Of a stretch of DNA of 64,000 nt, positions 27,770-35,923 are shown in pieces. The notes beneath the pieces are model-generated. The model was not told the DNA's origin, did no database searches, and was given only the letters and a program-made list of their open reading frames with translations. The stretch lies in NCBI RefSeq assembly GCF_004354915.1, contig NZ_SMSI01000001.1, positions 992,001 through 1,056,000 of the forward strand. Direction: 5' to 3'. Each line of letters opens with the position of its first letter. The stretch's first letter is position 1. Made by a program: the position numbers and the translations under genes. Source of the stretch: Pseudohoeflea suaedae. GTDB lineage: Bacteria; Pseudomonadota; Alphaproteobacteria; Rhizobiales; Rhizobiaceae.

Positions 27770-29209
27770 TTATTTCGTGATGGTGTTCGAAAAATCGGCC
27801 GCGCCGAGGGGGGCCGGTGAAATGGCTTTTTTCAGCCGCGCCGCGAGATCGCGGATGACCTCGGGCGTAAAGCGGTCGTAGTAGATCTGGTTCTTTCGCC
27901 CGATTCCGTGTTCGGCACTGAAGCTGCCGTCGAAGCGCTCGACCGCGACGGAATAGACGAGGTCCCGCACCGAAGTCTCGAAGCCGGGTTCGGCGAGGGC
28001 TGCATGATCGCGCGGGGTGACCAGATTGAAGTGAACGCCGCCGTCGCCGAGATGGCCGAAATCGCAGACGCTCAGCATCGGGAAGGCTACCGCCAGTTCG
28101 GCTTTCATGTGGGAGAGGAATTTCATCACATCCCCGCGACGGAACGCCAGATCGAATGCGATAAGCCTGCCGGCGTTCTTCACGCCGTCCGACAGGGCAT
28201 GACGGAGCGCCCAGATTTCCTGCGGCGGCCCCATCAGGGCGTCGGCCAGCAAATCCTCGCCGTTTTCCCATATCTCCGCGAGCACTTCCTCCAGCATGGC
28301 GTCGAGTGGCTGTTCGCCCTCGCGTGCGGTGTTGGAACGGGTCAGTTCTGCAAGGATGACGAATTCCGGGACATTGCCGTTTTCGAACGGATTGCGAAGG
28401 GAGGGCACGTGCGCGAATGCCGCGCGGATCGCGTTGCCGGACATGCCCTCGAATGCCGACAGCGTCGCGCCGCAGGCCCGTTCCATGGCGACCAGAAGCG
28501 CCGGCACCGCATCCGCCGAGCTGGGAACCAGAAGCGTGGTGGCGCTCTGCTGCGGCAAGGGCTCGAGCTTGAGCACGCACTCGGTCACCACGCCCAGCGC
28601 GCCGCAGCTGCCGATGAAAAGCTGTTTCCAGTCGATGCCGGTATTGTCCTTGCGCAGGCCGGAGCCGAGGTCGAGCACGGTACCTGCGGTATCGGCGAGC
28701 ACGGTGGTCAGGCCGAGCGTATTGCTGCGGACGTCGCCATAGCGCAGGAAGCGGGAGCCGCCGGTGTTCGTCGCAATCATGCCGCCGAGCATGGGATCGG
28801 CCCCGAGGTCGATGGGGAAAAACAGCCCGTGAGCGTCGAGGCGCTCGTTGAGCGCGGACAGGCGCCAGCCCGCTCCCGCCCTCACGGTCCGGTTGACCGG
28901 ATCAATATCGTAGACGGTGGTCATCCTTTCCAGGCTCAGGACGGCCTGGGAACCAGTGTCGTCGGGCGTCGATCCGGAAACCAGCCCGGTATTTCCCGAT
29001 TGCGGGATCACCGCAATGCCGTGACGGACGCAATAGGCAACCGCGTCCGAAAGTTCGGCCGTGGTGGCGGGACGCATGACGAAGGCAGCCCGGCCATGAT
29101 CATAGCGCGCGCCCGTCTCGTAGGCGGAGAGATCGCCGCCGGCGACGAGCCCCTTCTCGCCCAGCAACGCACGCAGCGCATCGACATGATCCGTCTGGCC
29201 TGCCGTCAT
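27770..29209 (-). CDS. FAD-binding oxidase, probable D-2-hydroxyglutarate dehydrogenase
   Basis: The 479-residue protein has an N-terminal FAD_binding_4 domain ('GIAVIPQSGNTGLVSGS', 'GLFFPIDLGADPMLGG') and a C-terminal GlcD/D-lactate-type oxidase domain with 'FGHLGDGGVHFN' and 'EHGIGRKN'. The ATG at 29209 lies 4 bp after the HglS stop, so the two are coupled; upstream ATGs fall inside HglS. HglS makes D-2-hydroxyglutarate, and an enzyme of this family would oxidise it to 2-oxoglutarate. That pairing is the main support for the substrate. Confidence 0.85.
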   Translation of the reverse strand: MTAGQTDHVDALRALLGEKGLVAGGDLSAYETGARYDHGRAAFVMRPATTAELSDAVAYCVRHGIAVIPQSGNTGLVSGSTPDDTGSQAVLSLERMTTVYDIDPVNRTVRAGAGWRLSALNERLDAHGLFFPIDLGADPMLGGMIATNTGGSRFLRYGDVRSNTLGLTTVLADTAGTVLDLGSGLRKDNTGIDWKQLFIGSCGALGVVTECVLKLEPLPQQSATTLLVPSSADAVPALLVAMERACGATLSAFEGMSGNAIRAAFAHVPSLRNPFENGNVPEFVILAELTRSNTAREGEQPLDAMLEEVLAEIWENGEDLLADALMGPPQEIWALRHALSDGVKNAGRLIAFDLAFRRGDVMKFLSHMKAELAVAFPMLSVCDFGHLGDGGVHFNLVTPRDHAALAEPGFETSVRDLVYSVAVERFDGSFSAEHGIGRKNQIYYDRFTPEVIRDLAARLKKAISPAPLGAADFSNTITK

Positions 29210-29213
29210 GATG

Positions 29214-30611
29214 TCATTCCGCCGCCATGGTCGAGCCGGGCGCCCGCATGCAATCGCGGATGGAGGCGGCCTCGATTGCGGCATAATGGGCGAATTCATC
29301 GAGCACGGCGGCGCCGAGATCGTTCTCGAACATGCGCTGGTTCGGGCCCGCGACGAACTCCTGAGCCGCGCCGTCCCCGAGGTTGGACTGGAAGATGCCG
29401 GCGGCGCTCACGGGCAGGAAGTCCTCATAGACGATCGGATCGAACTGAATGAGCCCGGCCTCGATCGCGGTCTCGATATCGCCGTTCTTCACCTCCGTAC
29501 GCTGCCCTTTCTCCGTCAGGGAATAGGCGAAATAGCCCAATCCCGCGCGGCGAATTTCATTCCAGTCGTCGGGGAATTCAGCAAAGGCTTCCGTGAGGGC
29601 TTCACGATAATCGCCGGCATTCGATCCGTCGGCGGCAGGGCGAACCTTGGCGCGCGCCTTGGTCAGAAGCGCGTCGTAGAGCGCTCGGCCTTTCGGCGTC
29701 AGGGCCACGCCCCGCTGTTCGATCTCGCCGAAGCGGGCCGTGTGAGAGCCTTTCTCCCAGTTGCCGTCGGAGCTGACAAAGGCAACCGGTTCCTCCAGCG
29801 CCTTGAAGGACGTCTGGCGCAGAAGGATGGGGCAACGTCGCGTCGGCGGCCCCTCGACCACCGCCTTGGGCGCGATACCTTCGCCAGGCATGCGATCCTG
29901 CACCCTGTCGATGTCGAGGGTGCGCGGCGTGAGGTGATTGATATGCGGCCCGCGAAACGAGACGATGTCGGCAATCAGACGGTGCGCCGCATGCAGCCGG
30001 TCGTACATGGCCGTGTCGACCACCGCCTTGTCGTGCCAGCGGAAGGTTTCGAGAACTTCCTCCACGAAACGTTCTCCGTCCGCCGGCGACAGGCCGCCGT
30101 CGCGTTCGGCCTTCTCGACAAGGGCGTGCGCCCCCGGTGTGAAGATGTCGCGCGCCGCGAGGATATTCGCGGCCTCGGCGCGCAGTTCCTCGTCGGCGAT
30201 CAGTTCCAGCCGCAGCAGCGAGGTGAAGACGCGGAAGGGATTGCGCTTGAGATGGTCGTCGTCCACGGGGCGGAAGGCCGTCGAATGGACAGGGACCCCG
30301 GCGGTCGACAAATCGTAGTATCCGACCGGATACATGCCCATCACCACGAAGACGCGCCGCATCATCTTCAATTCGTCGGCCGTCCCCAGCCGGATCGCGC
30401 CGTGCCTTTCGGCGGAGATCCGGTCGAGGGAATCGGTCGCCTCCAGCCGCCGGGCGAGTTCAGGATCCGCGGTCAGGGTCTCCGCATTCACGGCTTCGAC
30501 CAGACGGATCAGCGTTCCGTAGGCCGGAACTTCCTTGCGGTACATGTCTGACATTGCGGCCGAGAAAGCGGCGCGCAGCGAATCGGCGGATGCAAACTTG
30601 GTCTCTGGCAT
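29214..30611 (-). CDS. hglS: 2-oxoadipate dioxygenase/decarboxylase (DUF1338, HglS type; makes D-2-hydroxyglutarate)
   Basis: The non-haem iron enzyme converts 2-oxoadipate to D-2-hydroxyglutarate and CO2. The DUF1338 features 'ERHGAIRLGTADEL' and 'GMYPVGYYDLSTAGVPVHSTAFRP' are present. With the start at 30611 (465 residues), the active-site His and Arg fall at H70 and R74, the numbers I recall for the P. putida enzyme. Upstream ATGs at 30626 and 30644 are possible but would overlap a likely operator. It heads the five-gene operon, directly divergent from a LysR gene. Confidence 0.9.
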   Translation of the reverse strand: MPETKFASADSLRAAFSAAMSDMYRKEVPAYGTLIRLVEAVNAETLTADPELARRLEATDSLDRISAERHGAIRLGTADELKMMRRVFVVMGMYPVGYYDLSTAGVPVHSTAFRPVDDDHLKRNPFRVFTSLLRLELIADEELRAEAANILAARDIFTPGAHALVEKAERDGGLSPADGERFVEEVLETFRWHDKAVVDTAMYDRLHAAHRLIADIVSFRGPHINHLTPRTLDIDRVQDRMPGEGIAPKAVVEGPPTRRCPILLRQTSFKALEEPVAFVSSDGNWEKGSHTARFGEIEQRGVALTPKGRALYDALLTKARAKVRPAADGSNAGDYREALTEAFAEFPDDWNEIRRAGLGYFAYSLTEKGQRTEVKNGDIETAIEAGLIQFDPIVYEDFLPVSAAGIFQSNLGDGAAQEFVAGPNQRMFENDLGAAVLDEFAHYAAIEAASIRDCMRAPGSTMAAE

Positions 30612-30638
30612 GGGTCTCGTCGTCATTTTGTCTGGCGT

Positions 30639-30651
30639 AATCATTCTGATT
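30639..30651. promoter_or_regulatory. Inverted repeat in the hglS/LysR divergent promoter
   Basis: AATCA-TTC-TGATT is a perfect 13-bp inverted repeat, overlapping 'TCTGATTGATCA'. It lies in the 107-bp gap between the hglS start (30611) and the divergent LysR gene (30719). It shares the 'TCTGATTGA' core with the palindrome at 22628-22642, so one regulator could act at both ends of the cluster. This is an inference from sequence resemblance. Confidence 0.35.
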
Positions 30652-30718
30652 GATCATAATAACGCACGACTTGATAAAATTATCGCGATGATTTCGCCTC
30701 AATTCATGCGAAAACGGA

Positions 30719-31621
30719 ATGAATATCAACCGCAATCTCATGCCAGACCTTTCCGTGCTGCAGGCCTTCGAGTGTGCGGCGCGCCATGGAAGTTTCACTC
30801 AGGCGGCGGCGGAACTCAACCTGACGCAGAGCGCGGTGAGCCGCCAGATCCGTGCGCTTGAAACGCAGCTTGGCGTCACGCTTTTCGAGCGCGTGAGGCG
30901 GCATGTGGTTCTCTCGGCCATCGGCAGGTCGCTGCTGCCCTCGGTGTTGCGCATTCTCGCGCAGTCGGAGGAAATGGTGCAGCGCGCGATGGCGTCTGCT
31001 GACGGACGAAGTTCGCTTTCCCTTTCCGCGCTGCCGACATTTGCCAGCCGGTGGCTCTTGCCGCGGCTTGCCGACTTCACGGCCAGGCATCCCGACATCG
31101 CCGTCAACATTGCTTCGCATTCCCTGCCATTCGATCTCGCGGAGGAGGATTTCGATCTGGCGATCCATTACGGACAGCCGGTCTGGGCACGTGCCAACTG
31201 CACCTATCTGTGCAGCGAAGTCATCCTGCCGGTCGGAAGCCCCCGTCTGTTGTCGCGGCATTCCGTTCGGGCGGTAGAGGATTTCGAATCATGCCCCTTG
31301 CTGCATCTTGCGACGCGGCCCCGCCAATGGGCGGACTGGTTCGAGCAGAATGGCGGGACCGGTCTTCTCGCCTTTCACGGCCACCGTTTCGACCAGTTCA
31401 ACATGATCATCGAGGCCGCTGCCGCGGGGCTCGGTTTCGCGCTGTTGCCGCGCTATCTGATCGAAGGAGAGCTGGCGTCCGGACGGCTCGAGGTGGTCAT
31501 CGACCGGTCACTGACCACCGAGAACAACTACTATCTCGTTTCGCCCGAGGGTAAGACGGATATCCCGGCGGCGAGAGCCTTCGAGACGTGGATCCTGTCG
31601 CAGGTCTCCCCCGCCGGATGA
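30719..31621 (+). CDS. LysR-family transcriptional regulator (GcvA-like)
   Basis: The 300-residue protein has an N-terminal winged helix-turn-helix ('GSFTQAAAELNLTQSAVSRQIRALETQLG') and a periplasmic-binding-type effector domain with 'LSALPTFASRWLLPRLADF', a pattern of the GcvA/DsdC branch. It is divergent from hglS with an AT-rich promoter between them, so it most likely controls the 2-oxoadipate/pipecolate operon. The start could also be the Met at 30740. The effector is unknown; a lysine catabolite is plausible. Confidence 0.88.
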   Translation: MNINRNLMPDLSVLQAFECAARHGSFTQAAAELNLTQSAVSRQIRALETQLGVTLFERVRRHVVLSAIGRSLLPSVLRILAQSEEMVQRAMASADGRSSLSLSALPTFASRWLLPRLADFTARHPDIAVNIASHSLPFDLAEEDFDLAIHYGQPVWARANCTYLCSEVILPVGSPRLLSRHSVRAVEDFESCPLLHLATRPRQWADWFEQNGGTGLLAFHGHRFDQFNMIIEAAAAGLGFALLPRYLIEGELASGRLEVVIDRSLTTENNYYLVSPEGKTDIPAARAFETWILSQVSPAG

Positions 31622-31659
31622 GGCAGGAAGGCCGCCGCGCTTGGTGCGCCCGTTCCGAT

Positions 31660-31865
31660 TTCCCGGTCATGGTCGGGGTCCCGATCTGGTAGAGCCGAGC
31701 GATACTGTCGAGATCGTCGAAAAGCCCGTTGTGCATGTAAGGCCCCGGCATCGGCCACGTCTCCCGTCGTCTCGTGGACCCCGAGATCCGATAGCCGCCG
31801 GCCATGGAAGCTCAACCCGATATTGTGCGCCCTGCCATCCGGGAGCAGCGGCTTGTCGTGGCAGC
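31660..31865 (-). pseudogene. Remnant of a MauG/cytochrome-c-peroxidase-type dihaem protein
   Basis: No intact frame spans this piece. One frame reads 'CHDKPLLPDGRAHNIGLSF' and on to 'DLGVHETTGDV', the region after the second haem site. Another frame then gives 'GPYMHNGLFDDLDSIARLY', the family's C-terminal block. The segment normally between them ('FRTPSLRNV'-like) is missing, so a deletion of a few dozen bases with a frame change has occurred. The first Cys of the CxxCH haem motif is absent. It lies between the LysR and MFS genes and must be non-functional. Confidence 0.7.
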
Positions 31866-31951
31866 GACGCCTTTGAATTCAGATACTTCTAAGTAGCTGG
31901 ATAAATGGAATATTTTGCAAGTTGAAGCATTGGGTTTAATCCAGTTTCAAC

Positions 31952-33169
31952 ATGAAAAGTTTTTCAAGATTCTTCATTGCCGCCTTTGTTTCCTCGATAG
32001 GTTCGCAGATCACATTGTTCGCGGCGCCTCTGCTGGTCTATCATCATACCGGAAGCCTGTCCTATGCAGGCCTGAGTTATGCGATCGAGCAGGGGATAGG
32101 AGCCCTTTCCCTGCCTCTGGGCGGGGTCATGGCGGACCGCGTCGGCGCGACACGCCTCTATATCATTGCTGATATCGCCCGGTTTCTCATCTGCATCCTG
32201 TGCTTCCTGCTGATGATCAGCTTTCCGGACGACATATTCCTCGTGGTCAGTGTCTGCGCGGGTGCGCTGTGTTTCTGCTTGAACCTTGCCTATGTCGCGC
32301 TTGAATCTGCGGTGCCGAAATACATTCCGCAGGCGGACCTTCACAAGGCCCAGTCCATGCTGCAGTCGATCGAGCAGCTCAGTCTGCTCGTGGGGCCGGT
32401 GGCGGCTGCCGGTCTGGTCGCGATGATCGGGGGAGAGCAGCTCTATATCGTGGCGGCAGGCACATTTCTCGTCAGCCTTGCCTGCATGCTCCTGTCCGGC
32501 AGGATCGGCGAGTTGTCGGCCATGACCCACGAGGCGTCGCCCCTGGCTGACCTCGTGACGGGCGCCAGGACCCTGTTCCGAAACACCGATCTCATCCTGT
32601 TGTGTCTTTTCACCACGTTCAACAACATCGTCTATTGCTCGCTCCTGTCGGTCGGCGCGGCGACGGTTGCGGGAACCTTCGGCCTGGCTGACGCCTATTA
32701 CGGAGCCCTGATTTTCACTGCCGGCTTCTTCACCCTCCTGGTGATGATGCTCGTGCCGGCGCTGAAGAGGCGCCTTTCGATGTCGGGAATCGGAATCCTG
32801 TCGGTTCTCGGCATCGCGTCGGGTGGTCTCATGGTGGCGCTGTCGACACAGTTCTGGATGTTCTTCATCGGCTTCGCGCTTGTGGTGGCCGCCGACGCCC
32901 TCACCAGTGTCTATCTGCGCACCGAACGTGTGCGGCACATACCGAGCGAGCACCTCGGAAAGACGCTTGGCCTGATGGTGATGATAACCGCGTTATCCTA
33001 TCCCCTGGCAGGATTGATCGTCGGCATCTTCACCGACCTCATCGGCTTCAATGCGCTGATATTGGCGCTTTCCACGCTGTGCCTGACCGGAAATGTACTG
33101 GTCATGCGGGCCTTGTCGAGCCGCGCCATGCTGCCTGCAGGACCCGAAACGAGTTCCGCTCGCGTCTAG
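31952..33169 (+). CDS. MFS transporter (EntS-like 12-TM family)
   Basis: The 405-residue protein has about twelve hydrophobic segments and the MFS loop 2-3 motif 'GGVMADRVGATRLYIIAD'. The family includes macrolide and enterobactin exporters. It is alone on the plus strand, bounded by a pseudogene upstream and an AT-rich low-coding stretch downstream. The substrate is unknown; the siderophore locus starts 2.7 kb further on but is not adjacent. Confidence 0.85.
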   Translation: MKSFSRFFIAAFVSSIGSQITLFAAPLLVYHHTGSLSYAGLSYAIEQGIGALSLPLGGVMADRVGATRLYIIADIARFLICILCFLLMISFPDDIFLVVSVCAGALCFCLNLAYVALESAVPKYIPQADLHKAQSMLQSIEQLSLLVGPVAAAGLVAMIGGEQLYIVAAGTFLVSLACMLLSGRIGELSAMTHEASPLADLVTGARTLFRNTDLILLCLFTTFNNIVYCSLLSVGAATVAGTFGLADAYYGALIFTAGFFTLLVMMLVPALKRRLSMSGIGILSVLGIASGGLMVALSTQFWMFFIGFALVVAADALTSVYLRTERVRHIPSEHLGKTLGLMVMITALSYPLAGLIVGIFTDLIGFNALILALSTLCLTGNVLVMRALSSRAMLPAGPETSSARV

Positions 33170-33367
33170 CAACGCGGAGGGCGCGATAAGGGGCGGCTAT
33201 CTTCAGGTGATCCTCGCGACGGCAGTTCCGTGCTCCAGACATCGGTGTCGTCGAACATCACATTCCAGTTCCGGTGCATGTCTCGGTGTTTTCCGCCATT
33301 TGCTAATATGCTGTAGTCTAGACTAAGATGCTCGATGTCGGGCAAGTGTCTGTCCAAAACAATCTGT

Positions 33368-33832
33368 ATGTCGAAAAACACCGGAATAAAATACTACAAA
33401 GCAGAGTTTCTCAACATTGACGAAGTTAACAATATGTTGCGAGATTTAATCGTAATTTATCCAGGTATAATAGAAGATATGCAGAAAGTTATGGATGGAG
33501 TGTATGGGTATCAGGATTTATTAGACGAGAATTTCACCAAGATTAGAAAGTATGTTGAGGGGACAGGCAAGCTAAAATTAGAAACAAATAATCTAATTAA
33601 TAAGTTAATCGCCGAATATGGTGAGGCGTTTGCCGTGTACGATAATCTGGTCGTTAATGACAAGATTCGCATAGATATGCCTAAGAGTTTTACGAGGGAT
33701 TGTGAAAAGCGTAGGCGTTTCATTGAAACTGTAATCCGCTCGAATGTAAATAGCATGATCGCGCATGATATAAAGATGCGTGTATGGGATATGCATATGG
33801 GCACGGAAGCCGACGGGGAGAAGCTAAATTGA
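33368..33832 (+). CDS. AT-rich orphan protein of unknown function
   Basis: The 154-residue reading (ATG 33368; an ATG at 33335 would add 11) is charged and helical, with many Lys, Glu, Asn and Ile residues and no signal peptide. Base composition is visibly lower in GC than everything on either side, and codons end mostly in A or T. No domain is recognised. It is followed after 137 bp by a small membrane-protein ORF on the same strand. The ribosome site is weak. It appears to be recently acquired DNA. Confidence 0.5.
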   Translation: MSKNTGIKYYKAEFLNIDEVNNMLRDLIVIYPGIIEDMQKVMDGVYGYQDLLDENFTKIRKYVEGTGKLKLETNNLINKLIAEYGEAFAVYDNLVVNDKIRIDMPKSFTRDCEKRRRFIETVIRSNVNSMIAHDIKMRVWDMHMGTEADGEKLN

Positions 33833-33969
33833 CTAAGCCTGTTGCGTTTATTTGATAAGGCAAGGCGACACTTGTTCGACTATGCAAATGAGAGGAATGG
33901 CTCAACGTCCGGCGTGTATCAGAAATTTCATATTTTGTAATATATAAATAAAACCGATGGGGTGCATCA

Positions 33970-34182
33970 ATGGCGATGATAATGACCTTTGATTTGAATC
34001 AAATATTCTGTGCTATCATAATTATTGCGGCAACTATATTGTGGGATTACTATGACTTTAGAGGTGGGAAGATTTCTTGGTTTCGAGAAAGGCATAGCAA
34101 AAAAGAAGATATAATTTTCCTGTTTTGCATAGGTAGCGTGTTTTATGTTGTAATATCGACGTTTTTTTACATAAAATACTAA
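33970..34182 (+). CDS. Small two-TM membrane protein of unknown function
   Basis: The 70-residue protein has two hydrophobic segments (about residues 8-24 and 46-66) around a charged loop 'RGGKISWFRERHSKKED'. GGGG lies 7-10 bases before the ATG. Its AT-rich composition matches the orphan gene 137 bp upstream, and the two could be co-transcribed. Pairs of a soluble and a small membrane protein are often toxin-antitoxin or immunity-like, but nothing here proves that. Confidence 0.45.
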   Translation: MAMIMTFDLNQIFCAIIIIAATILWDYYDFRGGKISWFRERHSKKEDIIFLFCIGSVFYVVISTFFYIKY

Positions 34183-34595
34183 AACAGATTGTGCTGTTCT
34201 GGCGAAAAATGGGGCCGGCATCACGTATTATGCAGGCGGGTATGTAGCAGCGTCATGGCGGATAGATATATTGATGGGCGCCCTTAATTTGTGACAATGA
34301 GTACATGCTTCGTGCAGGGAGCCGTTGACGGGGGCCTGCTTGGTGATGGCTGGCGGCGACGAAGCGGGCAATGTCGTGCCTGTGGCATCTGGAACTGACG
34401 TCTGGCAGATCAACGATATTGAGAGATTGTTGCTCATGTCTTTCGATCCATACTAGGATCAATCTGCGCATTTTTGCGGAATTGGCTATCTGGCCCGTAA
34501 AGCAGGGGTGAGTTTCGCGGCTGGGGCGCAGAATAGCAGAAATGTACGTTTGTATTATTTGTGTTTGAACGCTGATCCGGGAGCCGGTGGGCCTA
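34183..34595. other. Low-coding stretch before the IS5-derived element
   Basis: This segment mixes AT-rich and ordinary-GC pieces. Open frames on the minus strand are short, overlap each other and show no domain. I see no RNA gene or clear terminator here. Confidence 0.4.
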
Positions 34596-34669
34596 GGCCG
34601 TGTTGACAAAGTGGATTCCCAAATCGGTCGAAGCATGATTCAAGACTGCCTTTTGTAATCCCGCCACGC

Positions 34670-34867
34670 TCCACGCGAAAGCATCCGCCATCTTGCGATT
34701 ACATCGCCTACAAAGACCGGAACCGCATCGAGCGGATGTTTAACAAGCTTAAACAGTTCAGGCGGATCGCAACGCGTTACGACAAAACGAAGGCTTCGTT
34801 TGCGGGCTTCCTTGCTCTTGCCTCAGTCAAAATATGGTTGCCCTTCATGTGCGCGAGGCCCCTTTAG
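34670..34867 (+). pseudogene. C-terminal fragment of an IS5-family transposase
   Basis: The frame reads 'YKDRNRIERMFNKLKQFRR' and then 'IATRYDKTKASFAGFLALA', the conserved C-terminus (the Y-R-E/K segment) of IS5 (IS427-group) DDE transposases, and stops at 34865-34867. The N-terminal and central DDE parts are absent; upstream sequence within the element is not in frame. It is a decayed or internally deleted transposase. Confidence 0.75.
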
Positions 34868-35216
34868 GGTGCCCCCTTTCCGCTCCCCAGAAGGCGAGCT
34901 GAGCCTTCGGCGCTTCCTTAATAACAGCAATTTGCATGTGAGCCCGAAGTTCACTGCGGAAACGAGAGGCGTTGCGGGCTCCCCACACGCCAATGAAGCA
35001 TTCCCCTGAAGCGTCGTTCTTGAAGACCGCTGCACCGCCGAACGCGGAAGATAGGCCGCCTTCGCCAACCACGCCCCCGTCGCCGTAAACCGCAACAACG
35101 CGGTCCAGTGGTGCTACACCGACCACGGTGTCGCCGGATGGGGTGAAGCCTGGACTTCTAAATATATAGACTGGGCACGAAGCGATTGTCATCCGCTGAA
35201 CATATCCAGATCGCAA
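34845..35216 (-). CDS. Passenger ORF of unknown function inside the IS5-derived element
   Basis: This 123-codon ORF (or 115 from the Met at 35192) fills the space between the transposase 3' end and the right terminal repeat, on the opposite strand. It overlaps the transposase fragment by 23 bp. The sequence contains Gly- and Val-rich segments such as 'DTVVGVAPLDRVVAVYG'. Codon use is GC-rich, unlike the AT-rich DNA around the element. No family is recognised. Insertion sequences of this family sometimes carry passenger genes, but an ORF arising by chance in a GC-rich remnant cannot be excluded. Confidence 0.4.
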   Translation of the reverse strand: MRSGYVQRMTIASCPVYIFRSPGFTPSGDTVVGVAPLDRVVAVYGDGGVVGEGGLSSAFGGAAVFKNDASGECFIGVWGARNASRFRSELRAHMQIAVIKEAPKAQLAFWGAERGHPKGASRT

Positions 35217-35309
35217 TCACTCACAAGCGCCCAATCCAACTTTGTCAACAGGACCTGGGCGGCGATAGTATGAGAATATTGTCGTATATAGTATATGTGA
35301 CGATAGAAA

Positions 35310-35552
35310 TTATTCTATAGAATTATCTTCTATGGATGGATTATCTAATTGTACAAAATTAATAATATTCTCCAATAGTCTATAAATGTCATAAATCCAA
35401 AAAAATAAAGCTAAATAATGATAAAATAAAATAAAAAATCCACGTTCTTCGGTAGCGTGTTCGGGCTGTTCCATAAACGGATATGGATAAATTTGCGATC
35501 GAACAAAAAATGCCAGAATATAATATATAATCAGTTTTGCCGTATCTGCCAA
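35310..35552 (-). CDS. Possible small AT-rich hydrophobic protein
   Basis: An 80-codon frame starting at TTG encodes two or three hydrophobic stretches rich in Tyr, Phe and Ile and an acidic tail. Composition is strongly AT-rich, like the ORFs at 33.4-34.2 kb. There is no good ribosome site and an overlapping frame is similarly hydrophobic, so it may be chance. The remaining sequence to 35923 shows no supported gene. Confidence 0.22.
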   Translation of the reverse strand: MADTAKLIIYYILAFFVRSQIYPYPFMEQPEHATEERGFFILFYHYLALFFWIYDIYRLLENIINFVQLDNPSIEDNSIE

Positions 35553-35923
35553 AGAAGCTTTGCAGCAGGCTTGTTGTCAAGCTGATGCGACTATGGATGA
35601 AGCAAGCAGCATAGATCGTTTGTCAACCCGCTGGCTCATGAAGAATATCCTCAAAATGATATATCTAATGTAGTGCGGATAGATATATGGCGCAAGCATA
35701 GATGGAATCTGCTCCGGCAATGCGCGGGCACTTGAAGCAGCAGGTGCGGCCGGATAGCCGAGAGTATTAGGGGTTCTGATGTTTGAGCCGCGTGCTGGTG
35801 GGCGATGACAACGATTATGGTTGACCATGGACGGGTGAATGCCGTTGTCGGTTCATTCAAGCCTAGAAGATGGTCAGCCTTGATCGAAACCTAATTTGGC
35901 GATTTCTTGTCTTCATCGGATGT

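Larger units (their letters stand above)
34596..35255 (+). mobile_element. 660-bp IS5-derived element with a passenger ORF
   Basis: The ends are inverted. The left end reads GGCCGTGTTGACAAAG-TGGATT from 34596, and the right end read backward from 35255 is GGTCCTGTTGACAAAGTTGGATT. Inside are the last third of an IS5-family transposase on the plus strand (to the TAG at 34867) and a minus-strand ORF of 123 codons between it and the right end. Most of the transposase is missing, so the element cannot move by itself. No clear target-site repeat is seen. Confidence 0.7.
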
